Counted from the first letter of the stretch, positions 22,600 through 36,088 are shown. The stretch is DNA of 64,000 nt from Poecilobothrus nobilitatus (GCA_947095535.1 OX352774.1:2232001-2296000); one strand, 5' to 3'. The notes: a model not told the origin generated them from the sequence alone. Program-made: numbers and translations.

Positions 22600-23990
22600 T
22601 GTTAGGTACAGTTTATTAATTTTTTCTCGCCGTTTTTTCGTGGCGGTAATTTTTGACAGTTTTTTAATCATTGAGAAAAAACGGTCCAAGCTAAAAACTC
22701 ATTCAGCGTAAAAGTTCGTGCCGATATCTCAAAAATTGTTTAAAACACATACCAAAAGTGCACAATAAAATATATATAATAAATAGTATAAAGTGCACAA
22801 TAAAAACCGGCGAAAAACCAACCAACACCAACCGCTACTACATTTTTTTTTTGTTACATTTAAAACAATCCCAATAATCGAAATAATTTTAATATTTGTT
22901 AAAATTTTACTCTTTATTTTCTTTAGTTTTAAAAAAAAATTTTTATGTCGTTGAAAAACAGTTGTTTTCGCCGCGAAATTACTTTAATTACCAAAACTAC
23001 TTTCAAGTCTTTTGCGTTTATTTTTTTTTGCTTGAAAAAAATTTGCTGAATTTATTTTATTTAAATGTACTTTAGAAGAGGTCTTTGGTATATTTAATAA
23101 AAGATTCATGTCTCTGATAATGAAATTTCAGAAATTTTCGGGGGCTTTTTTTTTTGTGACGGTCGTTTTCGACAGCTTTTTAATTTAATGGTATAATAAT
23201 AAATTAGTACAAAATTATGAATCTATTGTGAGAGAAGGCTTCTAAAATGATATTTTCTATGTTAGTTTCTTTTTTTTTTTTTTAAGAAAAATATCTATTT
23301 CTATAATATTTGGTAAGTTCCAGACTTCTGTTATGAAATATAATTATTTAAGTCTGCCGAATTTTATATTAATAAAAAAATTTCGAATATTTTATGTTAT
23401 ACCAGTTATACCGAAAATTTAGCTTAAAAATCTAAATTTCAACCTAAATAAACAAAACTACTTTAAAGTCTGTTACGAAGCTTTTACCAGCTTTTATACT
23501 AATGAAAAGAAAATCAAGAATAAAATCGGCCTATTATTTTTTTCTTATAAATATGAGGCTTACTATAAACTTTGCTCTTTTCACTTTCAGACGTTTTAAT
23601 TTTATTTAGAGTACCTATTTTTATTTTTTTTTTCCAAAACAAAGATTGAAAACGCCAACAGAAGATTATTAATTTATTTTTAATTTACCGCTGCGACCAG
23701 TTCATAATGGATGTGGCGATCAAATTTAAAAATTTAAAATTTGCTGAATTTATTTTTATTGAAAATGTGTGTTTTTTAAGTATGTACTTTTCCTTTTTTG
23801 ACTGTACTCACTTTAAATGAACGGTTTGTGTCTCTGATAATACTTCTAGTGGAAAATTTGGTCTTTGGTAATAATATTTACTAAATTTATTTATATTTTT
23901 AATGAACGATTTGTGTCTCTTGATAATACTTTGAGTCAAAGATTTGTGTCTCTGGTAATAAAATTTTAACTTATTAAATAAATATACAGA
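22600..23990. repeat. Degenerate direct-repeat region
   Basis: Several words recur in the same orientation. TTTGCTGAATTTATTTTAT occurs at about 23041 and, with one change, 23742. GGTCTTTGGTA occurs at about 23081 and 23863. CATGTCTCTGATAAT, or TTGTGTCTCT plus GATAAT or GGTAAT, occurs at about 23108, 23826, 23906 and 23943. TTTTTGACAG-TTTTTAAT and TTTTCGACAGCTTTTTAAT occur at about 22651 and 23168. The main offset is about 700 bp. No coding signal. Confidence 0.45.
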
Positions 23991-23999
23991 AATATCATC

Positions 24000-26019
24000 A
24001 TTGCCAGTTTAGTTTACATTCAGTGTGAGTGTTTTATTATAGATATAAAATATATTTTTTTACATGTTGGCAAGGTCTCGCCAACATCTTGTGTATTATG
24101 TTATAGATATATACATATATACATTTTATTACGTTTTCAAAATAATTTATTTTTCTTGAATTTAGCATCGTCAGTATTTAAATAAAAGCTACAGTTGCAT
24201 TTTATTTATTTAGTTATTTTTCTTTAAAAAAAAAATAGATTTTAGTAAATTTAATTAAGGGTTAAAAAAGGCTTGAGTCCTCATTTTTCTATATAGCTAC
24301 GAGTATTTCACTTTGAATATGTTTTAATTTTTTTAAAGATAGAAGATAAAATATAAAGGAAGAACAGAATAAAAAGTGTCACTCAAATACCGACAAACAA
24401 ATAAATAAAAATGTTATTTAACGTTAACGTTAGCGGAATTAATATATTATGTATTTACTTTTTTACAATTAACGATATACATAATATATTATATACATAT
24501 TATGTGACATATTCGTATTGGTATATATAAGATTTAGATATAAATGTGTGGAATAACTGACTAATTTAGACAACAGTTATTTCAGCATTTCCTTGACATA
24601 AAACATAAAAGTGGTGAAATTGATTTTTTTTCTGTTTTTTTTAAATGTTTGCATTTATTTTGCTTATTTTGCATTTATTGCTGGATTTTTCTTTTGGCAT
24701 TTTTCGTTATTTTTTTTTTTATTATAATAACCTACTAACCTTCGATTAAGATATGTAACATTACGATAAACAAAATAAAACAGATTCATCTTGTTAGCAA
24801 AATCTTGGAATCGTGGGAATAAGATGAGGAAATTAAATGTATTTGAACGAAATTGAGTTAAAATTAAAATATCCGGCTGTTAATAAGAGTTATATAATTT
24901 TAAATTTGTTGCAAAGTTATTCTAAAATTTTAATTAACTCAAAAAATGTTACTTATAAGATTTAAATTTAAAGACTTACTTTGAAATCAGAATATTTTGG
25001 GTGTGAATTTCGACAAACAAAATAACGAACATGAAGCATGAAACACGTAATTCTTGTAATTTTTGTAATTCAAATTATTTATTTATCAAAATTGGATTGT
25101 ATTGTTAGTAGCTTAAAGAGTTTATATACATATAAGATAAGCAATTAAGGGAAAAATTGTTCCACAAAATTGTGTGTCTTATTGGTACTTCAATATGCTA
25201 CTGTTGAACAACCGAAAAATTGAATGAAGTAATTCAGTCAGCTCCATAAAAAAATTAACTTTGTAAAAATAATTAAATATCATTACTTGAAGAATTACAG
25301 CCCTACCACGATTTCAAATTTATTATTGACGATCAAGGTAACATTCCTAGCTGTACCGCGTTTTAAAAAAATTCACGATCATTTTACAATTAGTAACTCT
25401 TAAACTTACGAAACTGACAAAATATGTCAGTAGATTATGATTCCGTTTAAAAAATTTCATCATCCTTCATGATGAGGGAAGAATTATTTTTTTACCAAAA
25501 ATTGTGGAAAATTTGAAAATTATTATGAAAAACTAAATAAAATGGAAAATCTTTATTCAATCATGGGATGGGATTCTTTCAACAAGGTTAATATTTAAAG
25601 TTAATTGTCTTTCGTAAAAATTATTTTCAATTATATTGATAACTAGTTGAAATACGATAAAATAAAATTATTATAAAATTAAATAGTATCTAGTTAAAAA
25701 ATGACATCAAATAAAAAAGAAATATAGAAATTTAAACATAGTCTTACTTTTTAAGAGTTAGAAACATAATCAAATAGTATAAAAATAGTAGGTTTCAGTA
25801 GGTTAACAGAAGATTCAATTACCCGAGTTATTTAACGCTTTTTATATAAAAAAACGTCGTTGACTTTTTCCCTGTATGGTTTTTCAGATACATGTGGTTT
25901 AAAATATTTAGTAATTGTGAACAGATCTAATTTTGACTCAAATTAATTTTAAGTATGCTATTAGAGGAAGTAATTAAAATTGAGCGGATAAACACTTTAT
26001 AGTAATTTTTGATATTATA
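24000..26019. other. AT-rich stretch, no gene seen
   Basis: No gene. One small GC-containing hairpin lies at 24064-24087 (ATGTTGGC, 8-nt loop, GCCAACAT). Confidence 0.5.
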
Positions 26020-26530
26020 AATATAAGAAAAATTTTAGAAAATAAAGAAACCCTTTCTTCAATTTTAAGAAAATCCTATATAGGTAATTATAAGAAATAT
26101 CATATGTAAAACTATAATCTTGAAGCTTTAAGTTTTGCGTTTTACTTTAAAAATATTTATCCAGCTGCCTAAATTACAGGTGTCTAAAAATAGCAAAATT
26201 TTCTGAGGTAACTTATGTGAAGTCTAAATAAAATCCTGTCGTTTAGCGTTTTTAAAATAATAAAATGTTAGGCAGAACCTGAGATATACACGTTTAAAAA
26301 TAGGGCTTTTTTAAATTTGGTGGTGGGGTTTTGGAGCTCCGTATCGTCGGAGGGCTATGTAAAAAAGTTGTTCTACAATATTAATTTTTTTAAAAGACCT
26401 ATGAATGGTTAGCATTTCTTTGTTTGAGATGATCAAACGGACGCACGGGCTAAGGGGCGGATGGATCAACGAAAGTGAAAGTGTAACTTATAGATAAATT
26501 TTTCAAAATGTCTTTGAACCACGTGGTAAA
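26020..26530 (-). mobile_element. Family C element, 3'-truncated
   Basis: Contains TTACAGGTGTCTAAAAATAG, GAACCTGAGATATACACG, TAAAAATAGGGCTTTTTTAA and AAAAAAGTTGTTCTAC in the order of other minus-strand family-C copies. The region of the GTCY tract is degenerate (CAAACGGACGCACGGG), and the 5' hairpin is decayed. Confidence 0.55.
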
Positions 26531-27383
26531 AATCAACTAGAAAATGACAGTTATTGCTTCAGAATATATTGAAACTCATCTACTGGGAAAATGAAAAGCA
26601 TTATATTAAGAAAAAACAAATTTGGACCCGAAGACCCGTATGCCAGTATTGAAGGGTTAACGTGACTAACTGTTGGATAGTTTGTAGAAAAATGTTCTAT
26701 AATATGATTATTAGTTCTATATATAATGTTTTTTTTATAGATATTAGCCAGGTATAGATGAAATTAGCAGATTATGCTATTAAATGTATTCTATAATAAC
26801 CCACCCTTTTATATTTTTTGTGAATTTCAAGTTATATTAATTATATATTATATTTTTTTATTACACTTTTGAATTAAATTGGTTGATCCCTAAGATTCTT
26901 CCGGTATACTCTTATTAAACTTATTATAAACGTTTTTTTTTTTAAAATCATTTTCATGACAAAGATCGTTTGCATTTTTGGAAACAATCATTCATTAATA
27001 TTTGATTGCAATAAATTCGGTAACGAACGCAGTTAAAATTTCTTGAATAAAGTTTGGTTTTTAAATTCAAACTAATTTCCTAAGACATATTATTGGAAAG
27101 TGTTCTTAATTGCAGATTTTAAGGTTTTTAAAATAATTACTATAATATAGGTATAGTTACTCAATTAAGCAAAAAAAGGTTCATGGTTATTTTTAAATAC
27201 TTTCTGCTTTTAATAAATTTTCGGGGAATTTTCTGAGAATATCATAATACAATCGATATTAATGAGCAAATGAAAAAATAAAAATGTTAATAAGATGTAT
27301 GATATTTTCAGAACTTATAATTATTTTACTTTACTTCTTTAATTTTTTATGTATTATATTTTTCTTCTATTTATTACATGTTA
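26531..27383. other. AT-rich 3' flank of the tetraspanin gene
   Basis: No gene seen. An AATAAA on the minus strand (27370-27375), 8 bp past the tetraspanin stop codon, is the nearest candidate polyadenylation signal. Confidence 0.45.
27370..27375 (-). promoter_or_regulatory. Candidate polyadenylation signal
   Basis: AATAAA on the minus strand, 8 bp past the tetraspanin TAG. In DNA this AT-rich such hexamers are common by chance, and the 3' UTR would be unusually short. Confidence 0.3.
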
Positions 27384-28244
27384 CTAAAGTTTTTGACACA
27401 ATAAAAAATTTCTTTTAAATAATTCAAAAACAACGATACCATATTCACATAAATTTAATATTAATATAATTATTTGCATAGGAATTAAAATCCAATATAT
27501 TAAAGATGTAATACGATTTGCTACATCATAAAGTAAAACTTTAACTATTGGAAGGCATCCTCGCATTTCTTTTTTATTATTTTTCATTCCATAACATGAC
27601 TTTGGTGGTCGTATTTCCAATTCAAAATAGTCTTTCAAACCATATGAACCACAACAATTCAATTTTATTTGAACTTTATTCCAAGCTTTTTCCATTTTTG
27701 GTTCAGTTTCAACTAATTTTAATGTTTCTAATGGAGGATACTTTAAAAAGAACTCCTGCCAAAGTGGTGCATCATATTTAATAGTCGACCAAGATATATC
27801 TGTTGTTGTGATTTTTGACAAGATCCCATTCTGATAATTTTGAGCAGCTAATGTACACATATAAAGTATAATAACAATTGATATTTGAAGAATATGATAA
27901 GTCTCTGAAAATTTTGTTTTTGGTTGTACTACCATAGATATAAAGTAACAAATTTGTATTAAATAAGCTGCAGTAATACCAGATACTGCACATAATATTC
28001 CACTTGAAGATGTTATGACAATTTCATTCCAATAGTTTGATAAAATATACAGAGCAAAAGCTGTTGAAATTGTAAAAATATTTATAAACAAGATTTGCGA
28101 ATATGTTTTCAATATTTGTAGTTTTGAGAGTGGCGGCATATTTTGGAAGCTTGGAACTTTTAACGAAAATTCTCTAGGACGTCGTTGTTTGACAATGTTG
28201 TAAATCAATTCCGATGCCGGATAAACATGTCCAAATGAAAACAT
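27384..28244 (-). CDS. Tetraspanin family protein, intronless
   Basis: Tetraspanins are four-pass membrane proteins that organise receptors and adhesion molecules in the plasma membrane or endosomes. The 286-residue product has four hydrophobic segments at about 50-68, 81-105, 117-135 and 248-275. Between the third and fourth is a large extracellular loop with the diagnostic CCG motif (residues 197-199, in LNCCGSYGLKDYFE). Cys217 (PPKSC) and Cys230 (GC) follow, giving the usual two disulphides. Cys99 and Cys266 near membrane edges could be acylated. The frame is uninterrupted in very AT-rich DNA, strong evidence that it is, or recently was, coding. The first Met gives about 48 residues before the first membrane segment, longer than usual. 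Met36 (codon 28137-28139) would leave about 13, typical of the family. No introns are visible, so a retrocopy or an intronless paralogue is possible. No orthologue is assigned and the biological role is unknown. Confidence 0.88.
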   Translation of the reverse strand: MFSFGHVYPASELIYNIVKQRRPREFSLKVPSFQNMPPLSKLQILKTYSQILFINIFTISTAFALYILSNYWNEIVITSSSGILCAVSGITAAYLIQICYFISMVVQPKTKFSETYHILQISIVIILYMCTLAAQNYQNGILSKITTTDISWSTIKYDAPLWQEFFLKYPPLETLKLVETEPKMEKAWNKVQIKLNCCGSYGLKDYFELEIRPPKSCYGMKNNKKEMRGCLPIVKVLLYDVANRITSLIYWILIPMQIIILILNLCEYGIVVFELFKRNFLLCQKL

Positions 28245-28630
28245 GATCTTTACTAATTAATGTTTCTTTTGCTTTTGAAATTTAGTTAAAATTATTGATT
28301 AAAAATATCTTAGTAATAAAATATTGTCTGTAAATATATTTTTCTTAAAAAAATATATACAAATATTTGAAGCAAAATCTTATGTCAAAGAGATTATTTG
28401 AAATTTTAAAATTATTTTTATTTACAATATTTGATTTCATTGTATTTTAATTAATAAAATTTCTTATTATTTTAATTACAAGATATTCGTAATGCAATCA
28501 CCATGTTTTAAAAAAATAAACATGTAGTTAACTACTTATGTTAATACTTATAAGTTAAAATTGGCAGGTTTAGGAAATTACTCCTCAAAAAAAACGAAAA
28601 TATAGATTACATAATCTGGCGTAAGATATA
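28245..28630. other. AT-rich 5' flank of the tetraspanin gene
   Basis: No upstream exon or core promoter could be identified. The context before the first ATG is AAAGATC. Confidence 0.4.
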
Positions 28631-29105
28631 GTGCTGCAGTCCCCAAACTCATGCTATAAAAATTATATCGAAACCCTGACTTTGTGCTCAACTATAAAAT
28701 TGCTCCAAACTTCATTTATAATTTCAATAATATAAGGTATAAATTAATCAATAATGAGGTATCTATAATATTGTATTATGGTATTTCGACTTGCCCAAAT
28801 AAGTACTATGAAACATTACGCCATAATATTGTTTCATTGTAAAATGTGAAAAAACTGGGTTCGGGTAAAAATAATGGTAGAATATTTTATTTTAAACATT
28901 TATGGATAATAGAAAATCTAAAACCTCTTGAAAATGTGTTAACATTTTTTTTTCTTACCGTAGTAATTATTAATATAATAGGATTATAATCGCACGGTAA
29001 GAATTTACTACAAAAGCGTACGAAATACAAAACTAAACATATACAGAGTTTATTACAAAATCAGGGTTTGAATAATTTTTGTAGAGGGGTTTGAGTGTAG
29101 CAGCT
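28631..29105. mobile_element. Probable MITE with diverged terminal inverted repeats
   Basis: The left end has AAACTCATGCTATAAAAATT then AAACCCTGACTTTGTG. The right end, reverse-complemented, has AAACCCCTCTACAAAAATT then AAACCCTGATTTTGTAAT. Arms are about 60 bp and imperfect. The CCTGATTTTGTAA motif also marks small inverted repeats at 21386-21660. No coding content. Confidence 0.4.
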
Positions 29106-29216
29106 CCTACCATTTTAATATAAAATGTTTCATTTTGTTTTATTTACCGTAAAATTTTGTTTTTTTGCAAGATTGTGTAGTTCTTGTGAAAAAATTACAT
29201 TTTGTTTTTGGGGACT

Positions 29217-29428
29217 AATTTCGTCTTTTTTTTTTAATTTTTGTTTTAAAGAATAAGCTTACAAACACTATTCTTCTATAATAATACAACTGTTAATAAG
29301 TTATATTTACTATTATACCATTATATTTACGATTACTGTATAACTTATAAATAGTTTTATTATTATAGAAGAATAGTTTTTGTAAGCTTATTCTTTAAAG
29401 CAAAAATTAAGAAGAAAAATACGAAATT
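29217..29428. repeat. Long near-perfect hairpin (foldback)
   Basis: Arms of about 90 bp. The left arm contains AAAGAATAAGCTTACAAA and CTATTCTTCTATAATAAT, and the right arm carries their reverse complements (ATTATTATAGAAGAATAG, TTTGTAAGCTTATTCTTT). The central loop is about 25-30 nt, around 29308-29335. Mismatches are few. Likely a foldback MITE. The same shape could act as a long hairpin RNA if transcribed. Confidence 0.75.
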
Positions 29429-29429
29429 G

Positions 29430-32400
29430 TTATTAAGAGAGGTGAAGAAGTTATTTTTTTTAAAAAATCATCTTTAGAATAAGAAATAATGTAAATATAG
29501 ACAAGGCAAATCAAGCCCAAATATAAAGTCATTAGATTCTAGAACAGTTATTAAAAAAATTTATTAATGAATATATTAACTTATAAAACTATTGTTAAAC
29601 TAATCTTAATATCGCAAGAAACTAATTAAGGAAACAAAAAATTAGCAAAAAATGAGAAACATTACTTTTAAACATCTTTTAAGAGTGGTACAAATAATTG
29701 CTACCAACTTACATGTTTATTTAATCAAAACTTATTTCTACTAAAAACGGAATTGCCTAATCAATCGTGAAATAAAATTAAATAACATTGTTACTTAATT
29801 TTAATTGTTATGTTTAAATTTTATTAACTAAAATGTCATTTTCATTATCCTATTTTTAATTTGGTTAAATTGTTAAAATCATTTCTTTTTGTTTTTTAGG
29901 TAAATATTATTTTATTTAATAAACTTTGTAGCACGTAAAAACATTTTGCAGTCAAATGTTAATTAAGCGAAATTTTAAATACAATTAAATTTATTTCATT
30001 CATTTCATTTTGTTATACTCATATAACTCTATGTTACTCTACTTTACTAATAAAATGCTGTTTAAAGAGTAAAAACTTTTATAAAACCCAAAATTCACAG
30101 AAAAATTAGGAATTTCGTTTGTATTAATTAAAAGAAAGAGTAGCACTATTTTACTTGACGTCACACCCTTTTAATAAAAGACTTAAAAAAAATTAATTTT
30201 CAAAAAAAAAAAATAAAAAAAAGCAAAGTTTTCTTACACAATTAATTAACAAAACAATTTTCAATGAGTTTTTTTTTACACTTAACTGTTCAATTCGCGC
30301 AATTCATTTTATTTGCAATTTCAACCAAAATGGGGTTTTATAATGTACAAGGATGAATTTTAATGTACGAAAAGAAGCCTTTTGTGTTTAGTTAATATCT
30401 TACATAAATATTTCCTTATATATATATATATATATATTTATAGGTATACATATAATATATATATAAATTAATATATTTGTATGAGAAGACAATCAAGTTG
30501 TATTATTTTTATATGTCACTTGTTAACTGCAACGTAACGACGCTAACAATTGTACACCGAAAACCATACCAAACATATTATATTGTTGTCAGTAAAGCAC
30601 AAGTTGAACATCAAATTAAATTTTTACATAAAAAAAATATATTAACATTCAACAAACAACAATAACAGTTATTGAACATAACACAATGGTATTATAAGGT
30701 GAAATACCCACGCTTCTGGGTGAATAATGACACAAAAAATGCATTGCCGCCGTTGCTTCTGCTAATATCTTTTTTGACTTTGTTATATTTTGCTATTACT
30801 TTTTGCCGCATTTGATTTTTTTTTTTTTTTTTTTTGCTATTGAATTAGGGATGTTTGACTTTTGTTTGATTCTATTTTCTTTAAATATAGGTATAGGTTC
30901 AGTTCAACAACGGTTTGATGGCAGTTTACATTGAAAATGGTTTGTTTAACAAACATAATAATATTAAGGTGAGGTTTTGTATCAACTATTTTTTAACTTT
31001 TGTTTATAATTTTTATTATAATAAGTTCAATACTTTTCATTCTCTTTTTTTTTGCTTAATAAAAATTTTGAATTAAATGGAAAAAAAAACACACAATTTA
31101 GACGCTTTTGACTAGTGTAGCAATAATAATGGACTTTCGAAAATTCAAAGAAATACAATATAAAAATGAAAAAGTACCAGGTTAATTTTTAATACTCAAA
31201 TTTTTAAAAATGTTAAATATTGTAAGCAAAAATTGGGCTAAAAGGAAATTTCATAAAAATCGAAGTGAATAAAATATATTTTATTTCGAAGGAAATAACT
31301 GAATCACAAGCTATTTATATTATAGGTAGCTATTTACCATCTGGTGTACGTTAGTTATAATATAATAGTTTTATTTTATTGTTAAAAAAAAGAAAACAAA
31401 AGAAACAAAAAGAAACCATAACAGGTATAAAATTAATGATACACCTGAGGTACAACAATATAATACGTAACAGAAGTAACATAACAAAATTACAATAAAT
31501 TTTAACATCGTTTAATAAAGTAATTCATATAATATACATGTATGTATGTATATGTACTCAAACTCAAGTATATACTCGTTAAATGTTGTGATTACCATAC
31601 GATTTAAAATACTTCTTTGATTTTTTTTTATATTTTGTATTTGCATACTGAGTAAAAAATAAAGCCAATCTTTAAAATCTGTTCTTTTGTTGTTTTATTT
31701 GATTATCTGGTATATAAATTTAAAAATTCTTATTTATGTAGTTAGATTCAGTTGTTATTTCAATTGTTGTTCATATTTATTGTTCCCAATGTTAAACACG
31801 ATTAAAGGCGGCAACATATAATAAAAAAAAATGAAGGGTTCCGTTAATGGGTCAAGGAAAATATTTTAATTTATGATAAATAGATCTCACCTTTAATCGC
31901 ATACGCAAAAATGTAACGTACCTATAACAAAATTAATATAAATAGAAGAATACAAAAATTTTAAAAAATTTATTGGTTGTTGGATTGAATTTAAAAGTTA
32001 GATATGTAAATTTAATAGTTACTGTATAAAAAGGAAAATATTTAGTATAGAAAAATAATTTTTATAGTTAAAAAAATATTATTTGTCAGTTTCAATTCAT
32101 CAATAGGTATTAAAAATGATCATGGTAATTTTGAATTTATTTTTATTTAACTTTTAATGAATTTGTACTTAGTAGAATTATATCAAAAGAAATAATTAAA
32201 ATTACGTCAAATAAAAATTAAGTAAATATAGATTGCATTATATTATTTTTGTAAACCACATACATACACCATATAAATTAAAAAATAAAAAACAAAAAAA
32301 AAAGTACCCTCACATGTACTGATGATTTTTATCTTCATAAAATCACATTTTCGTAAGTGATCATTTAATATTTCTATATTTCATGTTTAAAAACGTGCTG

Positions 32401-35400
32401 CTAACAGTTTTCTTAGATAACACTGCAATTAACCAAACTATAACTTTTTTTTATAGTAATAAAGTAACCACATAATTGAGCAATAAATAGATGTTTAATA
32501 CTTTAATTCCTTACAAAAAAAAAAAAAAATCTGAGTTTTCAAAACCAATTGTGAATTGTAAGTTCATAAATTATAGATTTAAAGAAGGAAACCTTAGCTT
32601 TAGTATAGATTTTTATTTTATGATGTATTTCGAATACAGATGACAGGTATTTATTAATGATCTTTTATAATTTTTCTTTAAATGGAAAAATTAATGATTG
32701 GGATTTGGTATTGTAATTTATTTCAGTTCATGTTTTTTAGGATTGTATAGGCAAAAATAACACAAACATTTTTCTATTATTATTATAAATAATATAAAAA
32801 ACAAAAATGAATAAATTTATAATTTGGCACTTGTTTCAACAGTTTATTAATTCAAGAAAATTTACTTGGAAAATTTCTAGTTTTTCAATTGAAAAATTTG
32901 ATTGTTTTTTTTTGTATCAATACTACTTTAATTATGAGAAAAATTTTGACTATTACTGGGATTCCAAATTGAATAGCTATTATAATACTAATTTGAACTA
33001 AATGACAAATGCTGAATCAGGTCTAGAACATTACAAAAAAATGCTTTCACTTTTGCTGGGATTCGAACTTTTGAACAACAATTTATAAATATTCAGTTAC
33101 CTATTAAACTTTCATTAATAATTCTATAGATTTTGAAACCTATAATTAGAATTTTAATTTTAATTAATTTTTTTAAAAGCTAGACAAATAGTCTGTTTCG
33201 TAAAAATCCATTTAATTCAAGTAAAAAATTGATTTATGATAATAGTTCATAAAGAAATATTAAATACTTATATGTAGAATGCGATTTTGAACTCAAATCA
33301 CCTCCTAAACATACATATTTACATAATATGTACTTATATATGTATGTACATATATGTATAAAACAAACTGTTGCATAATGTGCAACATTTAATATTATTA
33401 AAATAATTTTCATTTTCTATATTATTTATTCGATTTAAGGTATATTGACATTTAAAAAACTGAATGAAAATTTTTTATAAACAGATTTTTATTGAAGAAA
33501 AAAAACTTTATCATAAATAAAATAGAAGCAATCGAAAATTAAAATTGTGAATAAAAATCGTATCGGATAATTACTAGATACAAAATTGACAGTAACTGAC
33601 AAAACTACCATTTTAATTCCAATATCTAATAAACTTTCAAGTAATAAAATAAAAGAACAAATTGTTAAAAAATAAAAATAAAGTATCTATTAATTACATG
33701 GCATTACAGTCATTCATTATCATCACGAAAATCTTTTCGAAAAAAAAAACATGGAAAGCAAAAAAAAAAATAAACCAATTTTTATTTGAAACTTTAAACA
33801 ATTTTAAAAGTCAAGTTGAAAAATTCTTAGAGTTTCTTAAAATTAAGTTGAAGAATTCGATCCAGAATACAAAATTCGATACAATGTGGAATAGATTAGC
33901 ATTTGAAAAATTAAAAAAAAAAATTGATAGAAGAGAGATAAAAAAACAGAAATACATTTTTTTTTTTTTAACTAAGTATAACCAGGTATAACTAAAATGT
34001 GTTCATAAATATTGATTCCTTTTTTTGTTTTGTAAAACATTTAATTTTTCTTTTTTAAATTGCCATGCACAAGCCAAATCTCTACCTACTTTAATTTCAT
34101 GTCAAGCAAATCGATTATTAGTTTGGTTTTGGTTTTTATTCGTTTTGAAACGACAACATCGATTAATTCAATAATTTCGATTTATAAATCTGAAGCAATT
34201 ATTTACTTCAATTAAACTTCAATTATAACACGAAAACTCATAAAATTTTTGGAAAAAATCTTAAAATCTCATGAAAAAAGTATGTATAATTTTAATCACA
34301 AAAATAAAAATTATTCCAACAAATACAAAAAAAAAATAAAAATGACATTCAAAATAATTTTCCAATTGGCTAGAAAAAATAAAAAAAATAAAAAAATTAC
34401 ATCAAATTACATACGTACAAAAAATAGGAGTAAAAATACAACAAAAAATTAACTTTGGATTTGGTGTTAATAACAAATTTGTATTCAAACAAATTTAATG
34501 TTTCAATGAAAACTAACCAATGTACTCGTTTTTGCGTTTTTTTTTATTTTGCATATCAATAACATCACTTAAGAAACTTGGTTTAGTTTTAAAATGCAAG
34601 TAAAGAAATTCCCGATTCCCAAATAGGAAAATCGATATCATTTATGATTTTCAAGATCTCTATCTATAAATTTTTTTTTACCATTTTTTTTTTTGTTTTT
34701 ATACAGAGTATTTATATGAAAGAATTTTTGTTATCGAACATATGTTGAAGAAATTGACGTAAAACTGTAAAACTGTTGTTGATGTTACAAACTATTATTA
34801 CTGAGATAATCAATATTGTGTAATAAAATTTGTGTTGCTCTAGATACATTTTATATATGTTCAGATAACAATTATGCTTCAACATACATGGATATTAATA
34901 CAGGGTGTTTTAAAACTATAATGGAAGAATAAAAAAATTATTATAGTCTTGTTGTATTATCGCATTGTTGTCGTTAACATTTTGGACGTTTTCGTGTTTA
35001 TCCACATTATATTTTTGTTGACGGTTGCATTTTGAAAAATGTGATGTGTGTGTGTACATAAAATTAATTTTCAAACTATAATTGAATAATTTTGTGTATA
35101 GCAGAAAAAAAATTGTAAGTTGAGATCTTTAAAAAATAAACTTTTGTTGTTTTTATTAAATTTGCTATTAAAAAAACTTTGCGTTATCAAAAATTTGCAT
35201 TGTTAGTTGAGTTAGTTCATACCTATACCTAGAAAAATAGTCAATTTAAACCTAAGCAAAAAGTACCTATAATTATCTGAACCGCTAAAATCTAAATATT
35301 TTATGTGCATAAATTGCAGCATCAATTTTTTTTTTTTTGTTTTAGATATTAAGAATTTGTACAACAATATCAATAAAAGCAACAAAAATAATATAACAAC

Positions 35401-36088
35401 ATGAACTACCACTGAAACACAAATTATAATTTTAAACTAGTTTAGTTTTAAAATAAAAAATATAAAAAATAAATTTAATAAAAGATATGAGATTACAATT
35501 CGCGCCATTATCGTGCTATCTTTAACGATAAGTAACTGAGTTATTCTATCTACAATGTTAACTTCATCAACGTGGAAACTATTTATTGATCGATTTCTTT
35601 TAATAAACTCAACCATGATAGATACATTTTATTTTTTTGCTGTAATTTTTTTTTTCGGTTGATAGAATGTTAAATTTTATTTTTATTAAAAAAATTATGT
35701 AAAATCCTACATAGGTATATATTTTTTTTCATTGATATATAAGTTATGCTGTTATAATTTCGATATCGTGAAATTATCACAACAGAATACTGAATTAGTA
35801 TTAAGAAAACTTGTAGTATACCTTTAAGACCAGATAAGTTAATTAAAAGGTTGTTTTTATTTCAAAGTGGTTTGTGTAAAAAAAAATTGAATAATGGGAG
35901 GAAAATTGTTTTAATGATAATTTTGGAAATTAGTGAAATAATCAGGCATTGAAATCAGCTATACTCGTGGAAGGATTGCAATTATCAGGTGTTAGGAAGT
36001 TTTTCTGAATTGCCTTTTCTTGTACAGAAATTTTTATTTTTTTTTGAATCTATTTACTATAATTTTTAAATAAAAGTTGATTTGTATT
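29430..36088. other. Long AT-rich stretch, no gene seen
   Basis: No supported gene over about 6.6 kb. It contains a TA-dinucleotide tract at about 30417-30437, a TGTA microsatellite near 31537, poly-A/poly-T runs and Lys/Asn-rich open frames (33662-33991, 34249-34452) that reflect A-richness. A weak tRNA B-box-like GTTCGAATCCCAGC occurs on the minus strand near 33055-33071, without a convincing A box. A CAGGGTG-type word at 34901 has no visible partner. Confidence 0.5.

Noticed and set aside
24064..24087. GC-containing hairpin resembling a bacterial terminator
   Set aside because: The context is eukaryotic AT-rich DNA with no gene upstream, and a short 8-bp stem can arise by chance.
27548..27781. 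77-residue plus-strand frame, and a minus-strand frame at 27778-27993
   Set aside because: Shadows of the tetraspanin gene in other frames.
33050..33075. tRNA B-box-like GTTCGAATCCCAGC on the minus strand
   Set aside because: No A box at the right distance and no cloverleaf; too little for a tRNA or SINE call.
33662..33991. 109-residue Lys-rich open frame, and a similar one at 34249-34452
   Set aside because: Composition is that of A-rich DNA (Lys, Asn, Ile, Phe). No motif or membrane pattern was seen.
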